DNA from: Sphaerotilus mobilis
GTDB taxonomy: Bacteria; Pseudomonadota; Gammaproteobacteria; Burkholderiales; Burkholderiaceae_C
Assembly (NCBI RefSeq): GCF_004216565.1
Contig: NZ_SGWV01000013.1
Coordinates: 62,001-126,000 of the forward strand
Direction: 5' to 3'
DNA length: 64,000 nt
The position numbers and the translations under genes are program-made. Below are positions 10,400 through 20,262 of this stretch, piece after piece. The notes beneath the pieces are model-generated. The model saw nothing but the letters and a program-made list of their open reading frames with translations. It was not told the DNA's origin and ran no database searches. Each line of letters starts with the position of its first letter. Position 1 is the first letter of the stretch.

Positions 10400-10864
10400 A
10401 TGAGCCCCGCCCGTCAACGCCACGATCACTTCGTTCATGCCGATCCGGACCGCGTCCTGGCCCCGCCCCGCACCGGTCATCTCGACATCGCCCAGCGCCA
10501 GACCCTGCGTGCCGTGTTGCTGCGCCGACGCGATGCCTTGCTCGCAGCCGTGCGCCTGCACGAGTCCGGCGAAGGCCGTGTCGCCCATGCCGCCGAAGTG
10601 CTGGCGCAGGACGGCGACGACGCGCCGCAACGCGACGCCGACCGCGAGGTCGATCTGGCCCAGTCCGACCAGGCGCGGGTCGAGCTGGCACAGGTGCTGG
10701 CCGCACTGGCGCGGCTGGACGGCCCCGAGTTCGGCCGCTGCCAGCAGTGCGGCGACGACATCGCCTGGGCCCGTCTGCAGGCCTGTCCGGAGGCTGGCCT
10801 GTGCATCGCCTGCGCGGTCGGCGCCGAGCGCGTCGCGGGCGCTTGGTCGCGCCCGTCGATGTGA
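10400..10864 (+). CDS. DksA/TraR-type C4 zinc-finger protein
   Basis: A 154-residue protein with a helical coiled-coil middle (alternating charged and Leu/Ala residues, about 30-105) and a C-terminal zinc finger CQQC...CIAC with 17 residues between the pairs. ATG 10400 has GGAG six bases upstream. DksA-type proteins enter the RNA polymerase secondary channel. The usual DxxDxA-like acidic tip is not clear (DADREVDLAQ lies in the right area), so transcription control is only inferred. It precedes the patatin gene by 46 bp. Confidence 0.8.
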   Translation: MSPARQRHDHFVHADPDRVLAPPRTGHLDIAQRQTLRAVLLRRRDALLAAVRLHESGEGRVAHAAEVLAQDGDDAPQRDADREVDLAQSDQARVELAQVLAALARLDGPEFGRCQQCGDDIAWARLQACPEAGLCIACAVGAERVAGAWSRPSM

Positions 10865-10910
10865 GTCCAAGGAAACCCAGGCGAGGTCCAGCGGCGGGCA
10901 GAATGGCCCG

Positions 10911-13265
10911 ATGCGATGGCGACGATCGACGAAGGACAGGCTGGGCCCGCAGCGCCTGAAGGCCCTGTTCGCAGGCTGGCTCGCCTTGCCGTGCCTGCTG
11001 CTGATCGGCACCTCCCGACCCGCCCTGGCGGCCGACGCGACCTTGCCGGACTGCGGCCTGGCGCGAGGCCTGCGGCCTTGCATCGCGCTGGTGCTGTCGG
11101 GCGGTGGTGCGCGTGGGCTGTCGCATGTGGGCGTGATCGAGGTGCTCGAGCGTGAGCGCATCCCCGTCGACCTGATCGCCGGCACCTCGATGGGCGCCAT
11201 CATCGGCGGCCTGCATGCCTCGGGCCTGGGCGCGGGCCGGCTTGAACAACTGCTGCAGGACCTCGACTGGGACGCGCTGTTCGCCAACCGTCTGCCGCGC
11301 GAGTCGCTGCCACCGCGCCGCAAGGATGAGGATCAGGAGATCTCGCCAGCCATCGAGATCGGCCTGGGTCGCGACGGCACGCCGATGCTGCCGCTCGGCC
11401 CGGTCTCCAGCCGTGGCCTGGAGCTGCTGTTGCGGCGCTATGTGCTGCCGGTGCGAAGCGTGTCCGATTTCGACCGCCTGCCGATCCCGTTCCGGGCTGT
11501 TGCGACCGACATGGAGAGCGGCGTGGCCGTGGTCTTCGACCGAGGTGACCTGGCCCAGGCCCTGCGAGCCAGCATGTCCGTTCCTGGCGTCTTCCCGCCC
11601 TCGGAAGTGCAGGGCCGGCTGCTTGGGGACGGTGGTCTGGTCGACAACCTGCCGGTCGAGGTGGCCCGCCGGCGCGGTGCCGACCGGGTCATCGCCGTCA
11701 ACGTCGGCACACCGCTGGCCGGGCGCGAGTCGCTGGGGACAGTGGTTGGGCTGACGGCGCAGATGATCAACATCCTGACCGAGCAAAACGTGCAGCGCTC
11801 ACTGGCCAGCCTGCGGCCGGACGTGGACCTGCTGATCGCACCGGCGCTCGGGACGCTCAGCTCGGCCGACTTCGGTCGTTCGCGCGAGCTGATCGCACGA
11901 GGTCGCGAAGCGGCCCACGCGCTGCTGCCGCAGTTGCGCAAGCTGGCGTTGACGGAGGATCGCTGGCTGGCTCTGCAGGCCCGCCGGCAGGGTCCGACGC
12001 GGCCCGCCGCGCCCATCATCAGCCTGCGCTTTGAAGGCGCCGATGTGAGTCAGCCGCAGCAGCAGGCTGCGGCACTGGCGAGCCGGCCAGGCCAGGCCTT
12101 CGACGTCAACCAGGTCGAGGCCGACACGCGAACCTTGTCGGCCACCGGCGACTACCTGCATGCCGACTACCGGCTGGAGGACCTGCCGGCCGGCACCGGT
12201 CTGGTCTTCTCGCTGGTCGAGAAGCCCTGGGGGCCGGACTACTTCCGGCTCGGCCTGGAGATGGCCAGCGACTTTGCCGGCCGGGGCGATTTCAACCTCA
12301 AGCTTGGCCACAACCGGCACTGGCTCAGCAGCAGCGGCACCGAATGGCGCAACCGGGCCCAGATCGGCTCGGTGCCGCGCTGGTTCAGCGAGCTCTACCA
12401 GCCGCTGGGTGGCGTCACGTCCAGCGGGGCGCAAGTGTTTGTCGCGCTGCAGGGCGAGCTGGAGCGCCGCCGGCTTGACGTCTACCAGGCGATCGGCCCC
12501 GAACAGGACGGCGCCGACGCGGTGCTGCAGGCCCGCCACGCCCGATCGGCTGCCCGGCTCGGGCTGGACCTGGGGCGCACGCTCGGTGCGCTGGGTGAAG
12601 TGCGTATCGGCCTGTCCAGCCTGCGCGAGCTGACGGTGGCCGAGCTGACGCGCGATGCCGGCCCGATCGGCTCGCCGTCCAGCGAACGCACCCGCGAACG
12701 CGGCCTGCGTGCTGCCGTGCTGATCGACCAGCTCGACCACGTCAGCTTCCCGCGCAGCGGCCATCGACTGCGCCTGATGGTGGAGGCCGGACGACGGCGC
12801 CTGATGCCCGATGCCGGCACGGTCCGTGACGAGGACTACCGGCGCCTGGAGGCCGATGCGCAGCGGGTGCTCAGCCGGGCGGCGCACACGCTCGATGCTG
12901 GCCTGCGCTGGCGCCAGGCCAGCCAGAGTGCGCCGCTGGGGCGTCAGGCCTATGCGCTGGGCGGTTTCCACAACCTGTCGGGCTACGCGGTCGACCAGCT
13001 CGACGGCAACGCGACGCTGCTGGCGCGCCTGACCTGGACGCTGCGCCTGAACACGCAGCCCGTGCTGACCCGTGGCTTCTTCGCCGGGGCGACGCTGGAG
13101 GCTGGCAACGCATGGCGAGACGCGGCGGCCGCTGATCTGCGCACGCTGCGTCCGGGCAGCAGCCTGTTCCTGGGGGCCGACACCGGCCTCGGTCCGCTCT
13201 ATTTCGGCACCACCTGGGCGCCGCAGGGCAGCCTGGGGCTGTTCCTGCGTCTCGGACGACCCTGA
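10911..13265 (+). CDS. PlpD-like patatin phospholipase with outer-membrane barrel (type Vd autotransporter)
   Basis: A 784-residue protein. A signal peptide ends near residue 40 (RPALA-AD). The patatin domain has the oxyanion loop GGGARG (64-69), the nucleophile elbow GTSMG (Ser93) and the catalytic Asp in GDGGLVDNLPV (about residue 240). A POTRA-like linker (about 360-440) leads to a C-terminal beta-barrel of the bacterial surface antigen type (about 440-784), rich in alternating aromatic and polar residues. This is the order of PlpD, which secretes its own lipase. The start codon is ATG 10911, with a weak ribosome site. A minus-strand LacI gene follows convergently. Confidence 0.88.
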   Translation: MRWRRSTKDRLGPQRLKALFAGWLALPCLLLIGTSRPALAADATLPDCGLARGLRPCIALVLSGGGARGLSHVGVIEVLERERIPVDLIAGTSMGAIIGGLHASGLGAGRLEQLLQDLDWDALFANRLPRESLPPRRKDEDQEISPAIEIGLGRDGTPMLPLGPVSSRGLELLLRRYVLPVRSVSDFDRLPIPFRAVATDMESGVAVVFDRGDLAQALRASMSVPGVFPPSEVQGRLLGDGGLVDNLPVEVARRRGADRVIAVNVGTPLAGRESLGTVVGLTAQMINILTEQNVQRSLASLRPDVDLLIAPALGTLSSADFGRSRELIARGREAAHALLPQLRKLALTEDRWLALQARRQGPTRPAAPIISLRFEGADVSQPQQQAAALASRPGQAFDVNQVEADTRTLSATGDYLHADYRLEDLPAGTGLVFSLVEKPWGPDYFRLGLEMASDFAGRGDFNLKLGHNRHWLSSSGTEWRNRAQIGSVPRWFSELYQPLGGVTSSGAQVFVALQGELERRRLDVYQAIGPEQDGADAVLQARHARSAARLGLDLGRTLGALGEVRIGLSSLRELTVAELTRDAGPIGSPSSERTRERGLRAAVLIDQLDHVSFPRSGHRLRLMVEAGRRRLMPDAGTVRDEDYRRLEADAQRVLSRAAHTLDAGLRWRQASQSAPLGRQAYALGGFHNLSGYAVDQLDGNATLLARLTWTLRLNTQPVLTRGFFAGATLEAGNAWRDAAAADLRTLRPGSSLFLGADTGLGPLYFGTTWAPQGSLGLFLRLGRP

Positions 13266-13293
13266 GCCGGCGGTGCCTGGCGGGGCGTCCCGC

Positions 13294-14349
13294 TCAGGCC
13301 CCGGAGCTGCGCCTGACCACCAGCTCGACCGGCAGCACGACGCTGGCCGTGGACTCGCCTGCGGCCTGCTGCATCAGCGCGGCGACCAGTGCGTCGGCAG
13401 CGGGCTCGATCGGCTGGCGCACGGTGGTCAGCGGCGGCTCGGCATGGCTGGCCCAGCTGATGTCGTCGTAGCCGGTCACGGCCACGTCCTCGGGCACCCG
13501 AAGGCCATGGGCCCGCACGGCCGACATGGCGGCAATCGCCAGGATGTCGCTGCAACAGACGATGCCGTCGATCGGCGCGCCGCCATCCAGCAAGGCCTGC
13601 ACCGTGGCGCGGGTGTGCGCCAGATCGGTGGTCTCGGTCAGGTGCAGGCTGGGCGCCGGCACCAGGCCGCGGGCTTCATGGGCCTCGCGATAGCCTTGCC
13701 AGCGCTCGGCCGGTTCGGGCGTCGAACGGTCGCCGATGAAGGCGATGTGGCGGCGGCCCTGGTCCAGCAGATGCAGGGTGGCGAGCCTGCCGCCTTCGCG
13801 GTTGTCGCAGCCGACGCAGCAGTAGCCGATGCCAGGCAGCGGGGCGCCCCAGACCACCAGCGGCACACCGGCGCGTGCGGCCGCTTCGAGCGAGCCGGTG
13901 TCGTGCCACTGGCCCAGCTGGACGATGCCGACTGCCGTGCCCGAGGCATGCAGGGCGGCGATCTGGTCGGCCGGCGTGCGCGACAGCAGCATGTCGTAGC
14001 CGCGGCTGGTCAAGGCATCGGCCAGGCGGCCGATCATCGCCAGCAGGAAGGGATCGCTGATGGGCTGCGGTGCGGCCGGGTCACGCGGCACCACGACCGC
14101 GACGGTGCGGTTGCCCTTGGTGCGCAGGTTCTTGGCACCGGCGTTCACGGTGTAGTTGAGGCTGCGGGCCAGTTCGGCGATGCGCTCGCGGGTCGCGACG
14201 CTGATCTCCGGGTGGCCGTTGAGCGCGCGCGAGACGGTTGCTACCGAGACGCCGGCCAGCCGGGCGATGTCGACCATCTGCGGTCGACGGCGGGGCTGGT
14301 TGGCGGGCGGGGCTGCCGGTGGGGCCGGGCGGTCTTGGTCGTCAGGCAT
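13294..14349 (-). CDS. LacI-family transcriptional regulator
   Basis: A 351-residue regulator. The helix-turn-helix starts at residue 25 (MVDIARLAGVSVATVSRALNG), followed by a hinge helix and a periplasmic-binding-protein-like effector domain (for example VAVTGYDDISWASHAEPPLTTVRQP). The first 24 residues are a Pro-rich extension, so the true start may be ATG 14277. As annotated it overlaps the end of engB by 8 bp and may be translated with it. No sugar gene is adjacent, so the effector and targets are unknown. Confidence 0.88.
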   Translation of the reverse strand: MPDDQDRPAPPAAPPANQPRRRPQMVDIARLAGVSVATVSRALNGHPEISVATRERIAELARSLNYTVNAGAKNLRTKGNRTVAVVVPRDPAAPQPISDPFLLAMIGRLADALTSRGYDMLLSRTPADQIAALHASGTAVGIVQLGQWHDTGSLEAAARAGVPLVVWGAPLPGIGYCCVGCDNREGGRLATLHLLDQGRRHIAFIGDRSTPEPAERWQGYREAHEARGLVPAPSLHLTETTDLAHTRATVQALLDGGAPIDGIVCCSDILAIAAMSAVRAHGLRVPEDVAVTGYDDISWASHAEPPLTTVRQPIEPAADALVAALMQQAAGESTASVVLPVELVVRRSSGA

Positions 14350-15064
14350 CGGTGGGGACGTCTTCGGAAGGGGCGAGGGCCTCGCGGGGGCGGGCCCAGG
14401 ATTGCAGAACCTGGGCGACCTCGCCGACGCCGGCCTTGGACAGCGCGGAGAACAGGGTCACGCCGACATCCGAGTCCTCGGTGGCGAGCTCCCCGAGCAC
14501 GGCCTGGGCATTGCGCAGCGAGGCGCTGGCGTCCTTGCGGTTGAGCTTGTCGGCCTTGGTCAGCACCACCAGCAGCCTGACCTCGCCGGTGGCCACGCGC
14601 GGCTGCACGAACTGCAGCAACTGGCGATCCAGCGCGGTGAAACCGTGGCGCGAGTCGACCATCTGGACGACCCCGCCCAGGTTGCGGCGCAGCGCGAGGT
14701 AGTCGGCCATGACGGCCTGCCAGCGCAGCTTGGCGGCGCGTTCGACCGCCGCATAGCCATAGCCCGGCAGGTCGGCCCAGTAGGCGTGTGGAGCGTCCTT
14801 GGGGCCCACCTCGAACAGGTTGACGTGTTGTGTGCGACCCGGCGTCTTCGACGCGAAGGCGAGCTGACGTTGCTGCGCCAGGGTGTTGATCGCGGTGGAC
14901 TTGCCGGCATTCGACCGGCCCACGAAGGCGATCTCCGGCAGGTCGTGCGCGGGCAGCTGTTCGAGCTTGCTCGCGGTGGTCAGGAAGCGTGCGGTGTGGG
15001 CCCAGGCCAGGGCGGCGCGCGTGGCGTCCGCGCCACCTTCGGCGGGGTTGGGTGTCGGGCTCAT
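14342..15064 (-). CDS. engB: Ribosome-biogenesis GTPase YihA/YsxC (EngB)
   Basis: A 240-residue TRAFAC GTPase needed for assembly of the large ribosomal subunit. Motifs: P-loop GRSNAGKST, G3 DLPGYGYA, G4 TKADKL and G5 SALSKAG. An alternative ATG lies 9 bp upstream (15073); neither has a clear ribosome site. The gene diverges from cytochrome c4 with about 50 bp between, the gene order seen in many Betaproteobacteria. Confidence 0.94.
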   Translation of the reverse strand: MSPTPNPAEGGADATRAALAWAHTARFLTTASKLEQLPAHDLPEIAFVGRSNAGKSTAINTLAQQRQLAFASKTPGRTQHVNLFEVGPKDAPHAYWADLPGYGYAAVERAAKLRWQAVMADYLALRRNLGGVVQMVDSRHGFTALDRQLLQFVQPRVATGEVRLLVVLTKADKLNRKDASASLRNAQAVLGELATEDSDVGVTLFSALSKAGVGEVAQVLQSWARPREALAPSEDVPTDA

Positions 15065-15114
15065 GGGGGCCATTGTAAAATCGTCGGGTTTTGGATCTCT
15101 CAGACCTCGCCACC

Positions 15115-15744
15115 ATGAAATCGCTTGCCAAGCCGCTTCTTGCACTGATCTGCGCCGTCACGATGGCCGCATCGGCCCAAGCCAACGAGGCGGCAGCGCC
15201 CGCCAAGGCCGATCCGGCCAAGGGTGGCGAGATCGCCGGACAGGTCTGCGGCGCCTGCCACACCTCGGACGGCTCGCGCGGCTCGCCCGCCAACCCGATC
15301 CTGCAGGGTCAGCACCCGGGCTACCTCGCCAAGCAGCTGACCGAGTTCAAGTCCGGCAAGCGCGAAAACGCGATCATGAAGGGCTTCGCCTCGGGCCTGT
15401 CGGATGCCGACATGAAGAACGTCGCCGCGTTCTACGCCAGCAAGCAGGCCAAGCCAGGCTTTGCCAAGAACAAGGACCTCGTCGCCCTGGGCGAGAAGAT
15501 CTACCGCGGTGGCATCGCCGACCGCAGCATTCCCGCCTGCTCTGGCTGCCACAGCCCGACCGGCGCCGGCATCCCGGCCCAGTACCCGCGCGTGGCCGGT
15601 CAGCATGCCGACTACACCGAAGCGCAGCTCAAGGCCTTCCGCGACGGCATCCGCAAGAACAGCGCGCAGATGACCGGCGTGGCCGCGAAGATGAACGATC
15701 GCGAGATCAAGGCCGTTGCCGACTACATGGCCGGCCTGTATTGA
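15115..15744 (+). CDS. Diheme cytochrome c4
   Basis: A 209-residue periplasmic electron carrier. A signal peptide ends near residue 22-24 (ASAQA-N). Two c-type heme sites, CGACH (C45-H49) and CSGCH (C142-H146), lie in two similar halves, each with a later Met ligand candidate. Cytochrome c4 passes electrons to terminal oxidases such as cbb3. A strong terminator follows 60 bp after the stop. Confidence 0.94.
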   Translation: MKSLAKPLLALICAVTMAASAQANEAAAPAKADPAKGGEIAGQVCGACHTSDGSRGSPANPILQGQHPGYLAKQLTEFKSGKRENAIMKGFASGLSDADMKNVAAFYASKQAKPGFAKNKDLVALGEKIYRGGIADRSIPACSGCHSPTGAGIPAQYPRVAGQHADYTEAQLKAFRDGIRKNSAQMTGVAAKMNDREIKAVADYMAGLY

Positions 15745-15803
15745 TGCACTGATCGAGCGATCGATCCAGCCCCTCGCGCGTCGTCCACCGGCGCGCCCCG
15801 AAC

Positions 15804-15830
15804 AAGCCGGTCATCGACCGGCTTTTTCTT
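15804..15830 (+). terminator. Intrinsic terminator after cytochrome c4
   Basis: AAGCCGGTC (15804-15812), loop ATC, GACCGGCTT (15816-15824) followed by a T-rich tract to 15830. Perfect 9-bp stem. Confidence 0.9.
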
Positions 15831-15923
15831 TGTCCGACCGCTGGGCCGGACCGCCCCTGTAAGAATCGATCCGGTGGGCTCGACCGAGCCATCACATCCA
15901 CCGACACGATCCCAGGAGCGCGC

Positions 15924-16949
15924 ATGCCAACCGTCCGACGCAACCCCCACGCGATGGGCCATGTCCATCCGCAGTCCAGCGAGATCACGTCGGCCGCAGC
16001 CTATGCGGCCCATGCCGAGCGGCGGCGCTGGCTGCAACAGGCCGGTCTGGGTCTGGCGACGGGTGCGACCGCGCTGAGCGGCCTGCCGGCGTTGGCGCAA
16101 GGTGCTGCCGGCACCGTGACCCGACCCGGCAAGCGCGCGGCTTTGCCCGGTGCACGCAGTGCGGTATCCGGCGCCTTCGTGATGGACAAGCTCACCGACT
16201 TCGAGAGCGCATCGACCTACAACAACTTCTACGAGTTCGGCACCGACAAGGCCGATCCGGCCCGCAACGCGCAGAAGTTCGTCACCCGCCCGTGGACCGT
16301 CACGGTCGAGGGCGAGTGCAACAAGCCCGGGACCTTCGACCTGGACGCGCTGCTCAAGCTCGCGCCCATGGAAGAGCGCATCTACCGCATGCGCTGCGTC
16401 GAGGGCTGGTCCATGGTGATCCCCTGGGTCGGCTGGTCGGTGGCCGAGTTGCTGAAGAAGGTCGAGCCCCGCGGCAACGCCAAGTTCGTCGAGTTCGTGA
16501 CGCTGGCTGACCCGAAGCAGATGCCCTTTGTCGGCAGCCGCACGCTGGACTGGCCCTATGTCGAGGGCTTGCGCATGGACGAGGCCTTGCACCCGCTGAC
16601 GCTGATGGCCTTTGGCATGTACGGCGAGGTCCTGCCCAACCAGAACGGGGCGCCGTTGCGTCTGGTGGTGCCTTGGAAATACGGCTTCAAGGGCGCCAAG
16701 TCGATCGTCAAGATCCGCCTGGTCGAGAAGCAGCCGGCAACCGCCTGGGTCAAGGCCGCCGCGCAGGAGTACGGCTTCTATTCGAACGTCAACCCGGCCG
16801 TCGACCATCCTCGCTGGAGCCAGGCGACCGAGCGCCGCATCGGTGAGGACGGCCTGTTCGCCAAGAAGCGTCCGACGCTGATGTTCAACGGCTACGAGGC
16901 GCAGGTCGGACAGCTCTATGCTGGCCTGGACCTGAAGAAGAACTATTGA
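15924..16949 (+). CDS. msrP: MsrP, periplasmic protein-methionine-sulfoxide reductase catalytic subunit
   Basis: A 341-residue molybdoenzyme that repairs oxidised methionine in periplasmic proteins. AGGAGCG precedes ATG 15924. The N-terminus has a Tat-type signal ([15 protein letters not shown], cleavage near ALA-QG). The molybdenum ligand Cys is in [15 protein letters not shown] (about C158), as in YedY. The stop overlaps the msrQ start by one base (TGATG). Confidence 0.94.
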   Translation: MPTVRRNPHAMGHVHPQSSEITSAAAYAAHAERRRWLQQAGLGLATGATALSGLPALAQGAAGTVTRPGKRAALPGARSAVSGAFVMDKLTDFESASTYNNFYEFGTDKADPARNAQKFVTRPWTVTVEGECNKPGTFDLDALLKLAPMEERIYRMRCVEGWSMVIPWVGWSVAELLKKVEPRGNAKFVEFVTLADPKQMPFVGSRTLDWPYVEGLRMDEALHPLTLMAFGMYGEVLPNQNGAPLRLVVPWKYGFKGAKSIVKIRLVEKQPATAWVKAAAQEYGFYSNVNPAVDHPRWSQATERRIGEDGLFAKKRPTLMFNGYEAQVGQLYAGLDLKKNY

Positions 16950-17599
16950 TGTTGACGTCGATGTCCATGTCGGCCTGGTTGCTGCGGCCCTGGGTCAAGC
17001 CGCTGGTGCTGGCCATCGCGCTCCTGCCGCTGGCGGGCTGGATCTGGGGCATCGTTGCCAACAGCCTGGGGCCCAACCCGGCCGAGGCGCTGCTGCGCGG
17101 CACCGGGATCTGGACGCTGCGGCTGCTGATCGTCACGCTGGCGATCACGCCGCTGCGGGTGTGGACTGGCCTGCCGGCGCTGGCGCGCTGGCGCCGCATG
17201 CTGGGCTTGACGGCCTTCGCTTATGCCTTGCTGCACTTCCTGGCCTATGCCTGGCTGGACATGGGCTTCGAGCTGGCGGCCATCGTGCGCGATCTCGACA
17301 AGCGGCCCTTCGCGCTGGTCGGCTTCGCGGCCTTTGTCGGCCTGGTGCCGCTGGCGCTGACCTCGTTCAACCGGGCCATCCGCGCGCTTGGCGCGGCCCG
17401 TTGGCAGGCCTTGCACCAACTGGTCTGGCCGGTCATCGGTCTGGGTCTGTTGCACCTGCTCTGGATGCGTGCGGCCAAGCACCGCTACGACGAGGTGTCG
17501 ATCTACGCGGCGATCGTCGTGGTGCTGATCGCCGCGCGCCTGCTCAAGGGGTCGACCGTGGCCTGGATCAAGGTTCGCCGACCGCAGCACCGGACTTGA
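16949..17599 (+). CDS. msrQ: MsrQ, heme-binding membrane subunit of the MsrPQ system
   Basis: A 216-residue integral membrane b-type heme protein of the ferric-reductase-like fold with about six membrane helices; conserved His residues occur in LLHFLAYAWLD and LHQLVWPVIGLGLLHLLW. It delivers electrons from the quinone pool or flavin to MsrP. It is translationally coupled to msrP. Its last 32 bp overlap the convergent Sel1 gene. Confidence 0.93.
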   Translation: MLTSMSMSAWLLRPWVKPLVLAIALLPLAGWIWGIVANSLGPNPAEALLRGTGIWTLRLLIVTLAITPLRVWTGLPALARWRRMLGLTAFAYALLHFLAYAWLDMGFELAAIVRDLDKRPFALVGFAAFVGLVPLALTSFNRAIRALGAARWQALHQLVWPVIGLGLLHLLWMRAAKHRYDEVSIYAAIVVVLIAARLLKGSTVAWIKVRRPQHRT

Positions 17600-18302
17600 G
17601 CCGCTGATCCATTTCGGCGCGCTTGATCCGCGCAACCGGGTCGCCCTGTCGCGCGGCCCGGTCGTACCAGTAGCGCGCCAGCCGCGCATCGGCCTCGGTG
17701 CCCAATCCCGACTCGTACATCGATGCGGTCAGGTACTGGGCGCCGACGTCGCCGGCCTTGGCCGCCTCGCGGTACCAGTGCAGGGCCTGGCGCTCGTCGC
17801 GCGCCGTGCCGCGACCGAGGTAGTGGGCCGAGCCGACGTTGATCTGCGCATCAACATGGCCGGACGCGGCAGCGGCCTCCAGCCAGGGCAGCGCGGCGGC
17901 CGGGTCCTTGCGGCCGAGCCTGCCGCTCTCGTGCAGTTCGGACATCGCCAGCTGGGCCGTGACGAAGCCGGCGCTGGCCGCCTTCTCCAGCCATGACCGG
18001 GCGATGGCGAGGCTGGCGCCCGGCAGTTCGTTCCTCAGGTGCATGACGGCCAGGTTGTGCATCGCCACCGGCTCGCCCGCCTGAGCCAGTGTGGTGAAGG
18101 CCCGCGCGGCGGTCTCGAACTGCCCGGCGCGGTAGTCGAGGATGGCCGCCAGCAGCGGCGACTGCGGCGCATAGCCCTTGCGGTCGGATGCCGAAGGGGC
18201 GGCGATGCCGTCGGTGGCCGATGCGGCGACGGCATGGCCGGCATGAACCGTCAGCAGGGCCAGGCCCAAGGTGGCAACAAGGGAAAGTCTGCGGTGCGTC
18301 AT
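17568..18302 (-). CDS. Exported Sel1-like repeat protein
   Basis: A 244-residue protein with a signal peptide (about residues 1-26, cleavage near AVA-AS) and tandem Sel1 (TPR-like) repeats of about 36 residues, shown by repeated A..W...AA..G...A...L...Y..G and by ALHWYREAAKAGDVGAQYLT. Sel1 proteins are scaffolds, often in envelope or signalling complexes; no partner is evident. The 3' end overlaps msrQ tail-to-tail. Confidence 0.8.
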   Translation of the reverse strand: MTHRRLSLVATLGLALLTVHAGHAVAASATDGIAAPSASDRKGYAPQSPLLAAILDYRAGQFETAARAFTTLAQAGEPVAMHNLAVMHLRNELPGASLAIARSWLEKAASAGFVTAQLAMSELHESGRLGRKDPAAALPWLEAAAASGHVDAQINVGSAHYLGRGTARDERQALHWYREAAKAGDVGAQYLTASMYESGLGTEADARLARYWYDRAARQGDPVARIKRAEMDQRLKSGAAVGEP

Positions 18303-18442
18303 GGCGTTCCTGAGGTGGACGGTGTCGGGTCAGTCGCCCGCGACGACCGATTCTTGCGCGCCTGTCCGATCCTGGGGGCGACGAGGTCGATGGCCGACAA
18401 TTTGAGCCCTCCGCCGACCGGCGTTTCCAGCCCTTGCCGACG

Positions 18443-19120
18443 ATGTCCGAACCCCTGATCCGCGCGCGTGGCCGCCTGCCCTACGAGCCCACCTATGCCG
18501 AGATGCGCGCCTGGACCGAGGCCCGCGACGAGGCCACGCCCGACGAGATCTGGCTGTGCGAGCACGACCCTGTCTACACGCAGGGGCTGGCCGGCAAAGC
18601 CGACCACGTGCTGGCGCCCGCCGGGATCCCGGTGGTGCAGACCAACCGGGGCGGCCAGGTGACCTACCACGGGCCCGGTCAGGTGGTGGCCTACCCGCTG
18701 ATCGACCTTCAGCGCCTGGGCATCTACGTCAAGGAATACGTCTACCGCATCGAGGAAGCGGTGATCCGCACGCTGGCCACGTGGCGGGTGACGGGTCACC
18801 GCGTCAACAGCGCGCCGGGCATCTACGTGCGGCTGGACGACCCCTTTGACCACCGCGCGCTGACCGGCCCGGCCGATCCACGCGATCCCTTCCGCGGCCT
18901 GGGCAAGGTCTCTGCCCTTGGCATCAAGGTCAGCCGCCACCGCACGTACCACGGCGTGGCGCTGAACGTCGCGATGGATCTGGCGCCTTTCGCGGGCATC
19001 AACCCTTGCGGCTATGCAGGCTTGCAGACGGTTGACCTCGCTAAACTCGGCCTCGCCATCGAGGTGCCGGATGCCGCACAGCGACTGGGCGAACGGCTCG
19101 CGGCGCTGCTCGCGCCCTGA
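18443..19120 (+). CDS. lipB: Octanoyl-[acyl-carrier-protein]:protein N-octanoyltransferase
   Basis: A 225-residue transferase that moves octanoate from ACP to the lipoyl domains of dehydrogenase complexes. Motifs: [18 protein letters not shown], the Lys of [12 protein letters not shown] and the catalytic Cys of [14 protein letters not shown] short insert ([19 protein letters not shown]) precedes the Lys motif, seen in some Burkholderiales homologues as I recall. ATG 18443 is the first good start. lipA follows 102 bp downstream. Confidence 0.94.
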   Translation: MSEPLIRARGRLPYEPTYAEMRAWTEARDEATPDEIWLCEHDPVYTQGLAGKADHVLAPAGIPVVQTNRGGQVTYHGPGQVVAYPLIDLQRLGIYVKEYVYRIEEAVIRTLATWRVTGHRVNSAPGIYVRLDDPFDHRALTGPADPRDPFRGLGKVSALGIKVSRHRTYHGVALNVAMDLAPFAGINPCGYAGLQTVDLAKLGLAIEVPDAAQRLGERLAALLAP

Positions 19121-19222
19121 TCTTGCTCCCCGATCCACGATCCCGATCCGGCGCACGATCCCTGCGCCTCCACCCCCAGGCCGATCCGCTGCACACCCGC
19201 AGCCCGCAACGATTCCTTCGAC

Positions 19223-20227
19223 ATGTCCACCGACCAACCGTCCACGCCCGCCACCCCTGCCGCGCCCGCCGCCTACGACCCGACCGCCAAGCAGAAGGCG
19301 CAGGCCAAGACGGCGCGCATCCCCATCAAGGTGGTGGCGGCCGAGACGCTGAAGAAGCCCGATTGGATCCGCGTCAAGGCCGGCAGCCCGACGACCCGCT
19401 TCTACGAGATCAAGCAGATCCTGCGCGAGCACAAGCTGCACACGGTGTGCGAAGAAGCCAGTTGCCCCAACATCGGCGAGTGCTTCGGCAAGGGCACGGC
19501 GACCTTCATGATCATGGGCGACAAGTGCACCCGGCGCTGCCCCTTCTGCGACGTCGGCCACGGCCGCCCGGATCCGCTGGACACCGCCGAGCCGCTCAAC
19601 CTGGCCAAGACGATCGCCGCGCTCAAGCTGAGCTATGTGGTCATCACCAGCGTCGACCGTGACGACCTGCGCGACGGTGGCGCGGGCCACTTCGTCGAGT
19701 GCATCCAGCGAACCCGCGAGTTGTCGCCGGCCACGCGCATCGAGATCCTGACACCCGACTTCCGCGGCCGCATGGACCGCGCGCTCGAGATCCTCAAGGC
19801 CGCGCCGCCGGACGTCATGAACCACAACATGGAGACCGTGCCGCGCCTGTACAAGGAAGCGCGTCCGGGCTCGGACTACGCCTTCAGCTTGAACCTGCTC
19901 AAGCGCTTCAAGGAATTCGCGCCGGGCGTGCCGACCAAGAGCGGCCTGATGGTCGGCCTGGGCGAGACCGACGAGGAGATCCTCGAGGTCATGCGCGACA
20001 TGCGCGCCCACGACGTCGACATGCTGACGCTGGGCCAGTACCTCGCGCCGAGTGGTCACCACCTGCCGGTGCGCCGCTACGTCCACCCGGACACCTTCAA
20101 GATGTTCGAGGACGAGGCCTACAAGATGGGCTTCAGCCACGCCGCCGTTGGCGCACTGGTGCGGTCGAGCTACCACGCCGACCAGCAGGCACACCAGGCC
20201 GGCGTCGAAGGCGCGATCAGCGTCTGA
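19223..20227 (+). CDS. lipA: Lipoyl synthase (radical SAM)
   Basis: A 334-residue radical-SAM enzyme that inserts two sulfurs into octanoyl domains. The auxiliary cluster motif [13 protein letters not shown] is followed by the radical-SAM [11 protein letters not shown], and the C-terminal RSSYHAD Ser ligand is present. An Ala/Pro-rich N-terminal extension of about 20 residues precedes the core. It acts after LipB, directly upstream. Confidence 0.96.
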   Translation: MSTDQPSTPATPAAPAAYDPTAKQKAQAKTARIPIKVVAAETLKKPDWIRVKAGSPTTRFYEIKQILREHKLHTVCEEASCPNIGECFGKGTATFMIMGDKCTRRCPFCDVGHGRPDPLDTAEPLNLAKTIAALKLSYVVITSVDRDDLRDGGAGHFVECIQRTRELSPATRIEILTPDFRGRMDRALEILKAAPPDVMNHNMETVPRLYKEARPGSDYAFSLNLLKRFKEFAPGVPTKSGLMVGLGETDEEILEVMRDMRAHDVDMLTLGQYLAPSGHHLPVRRYVHPDTFKMFEDEAYKMGFSHAAVGALVRSSYHADQQAHQAGVEGAISV

Positions 20228-20262
20228 CCCGCGCCTGATCCGCGTCGTTCGCGCCTGAGCGC

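Noticed and set aside
10293-11786. Minus-strand open frame of 497 codons opposite the DksA-type and patatin genes
   Set aside because: Shadow of two well-supported plus-strand genes, with no domain and no start signal.
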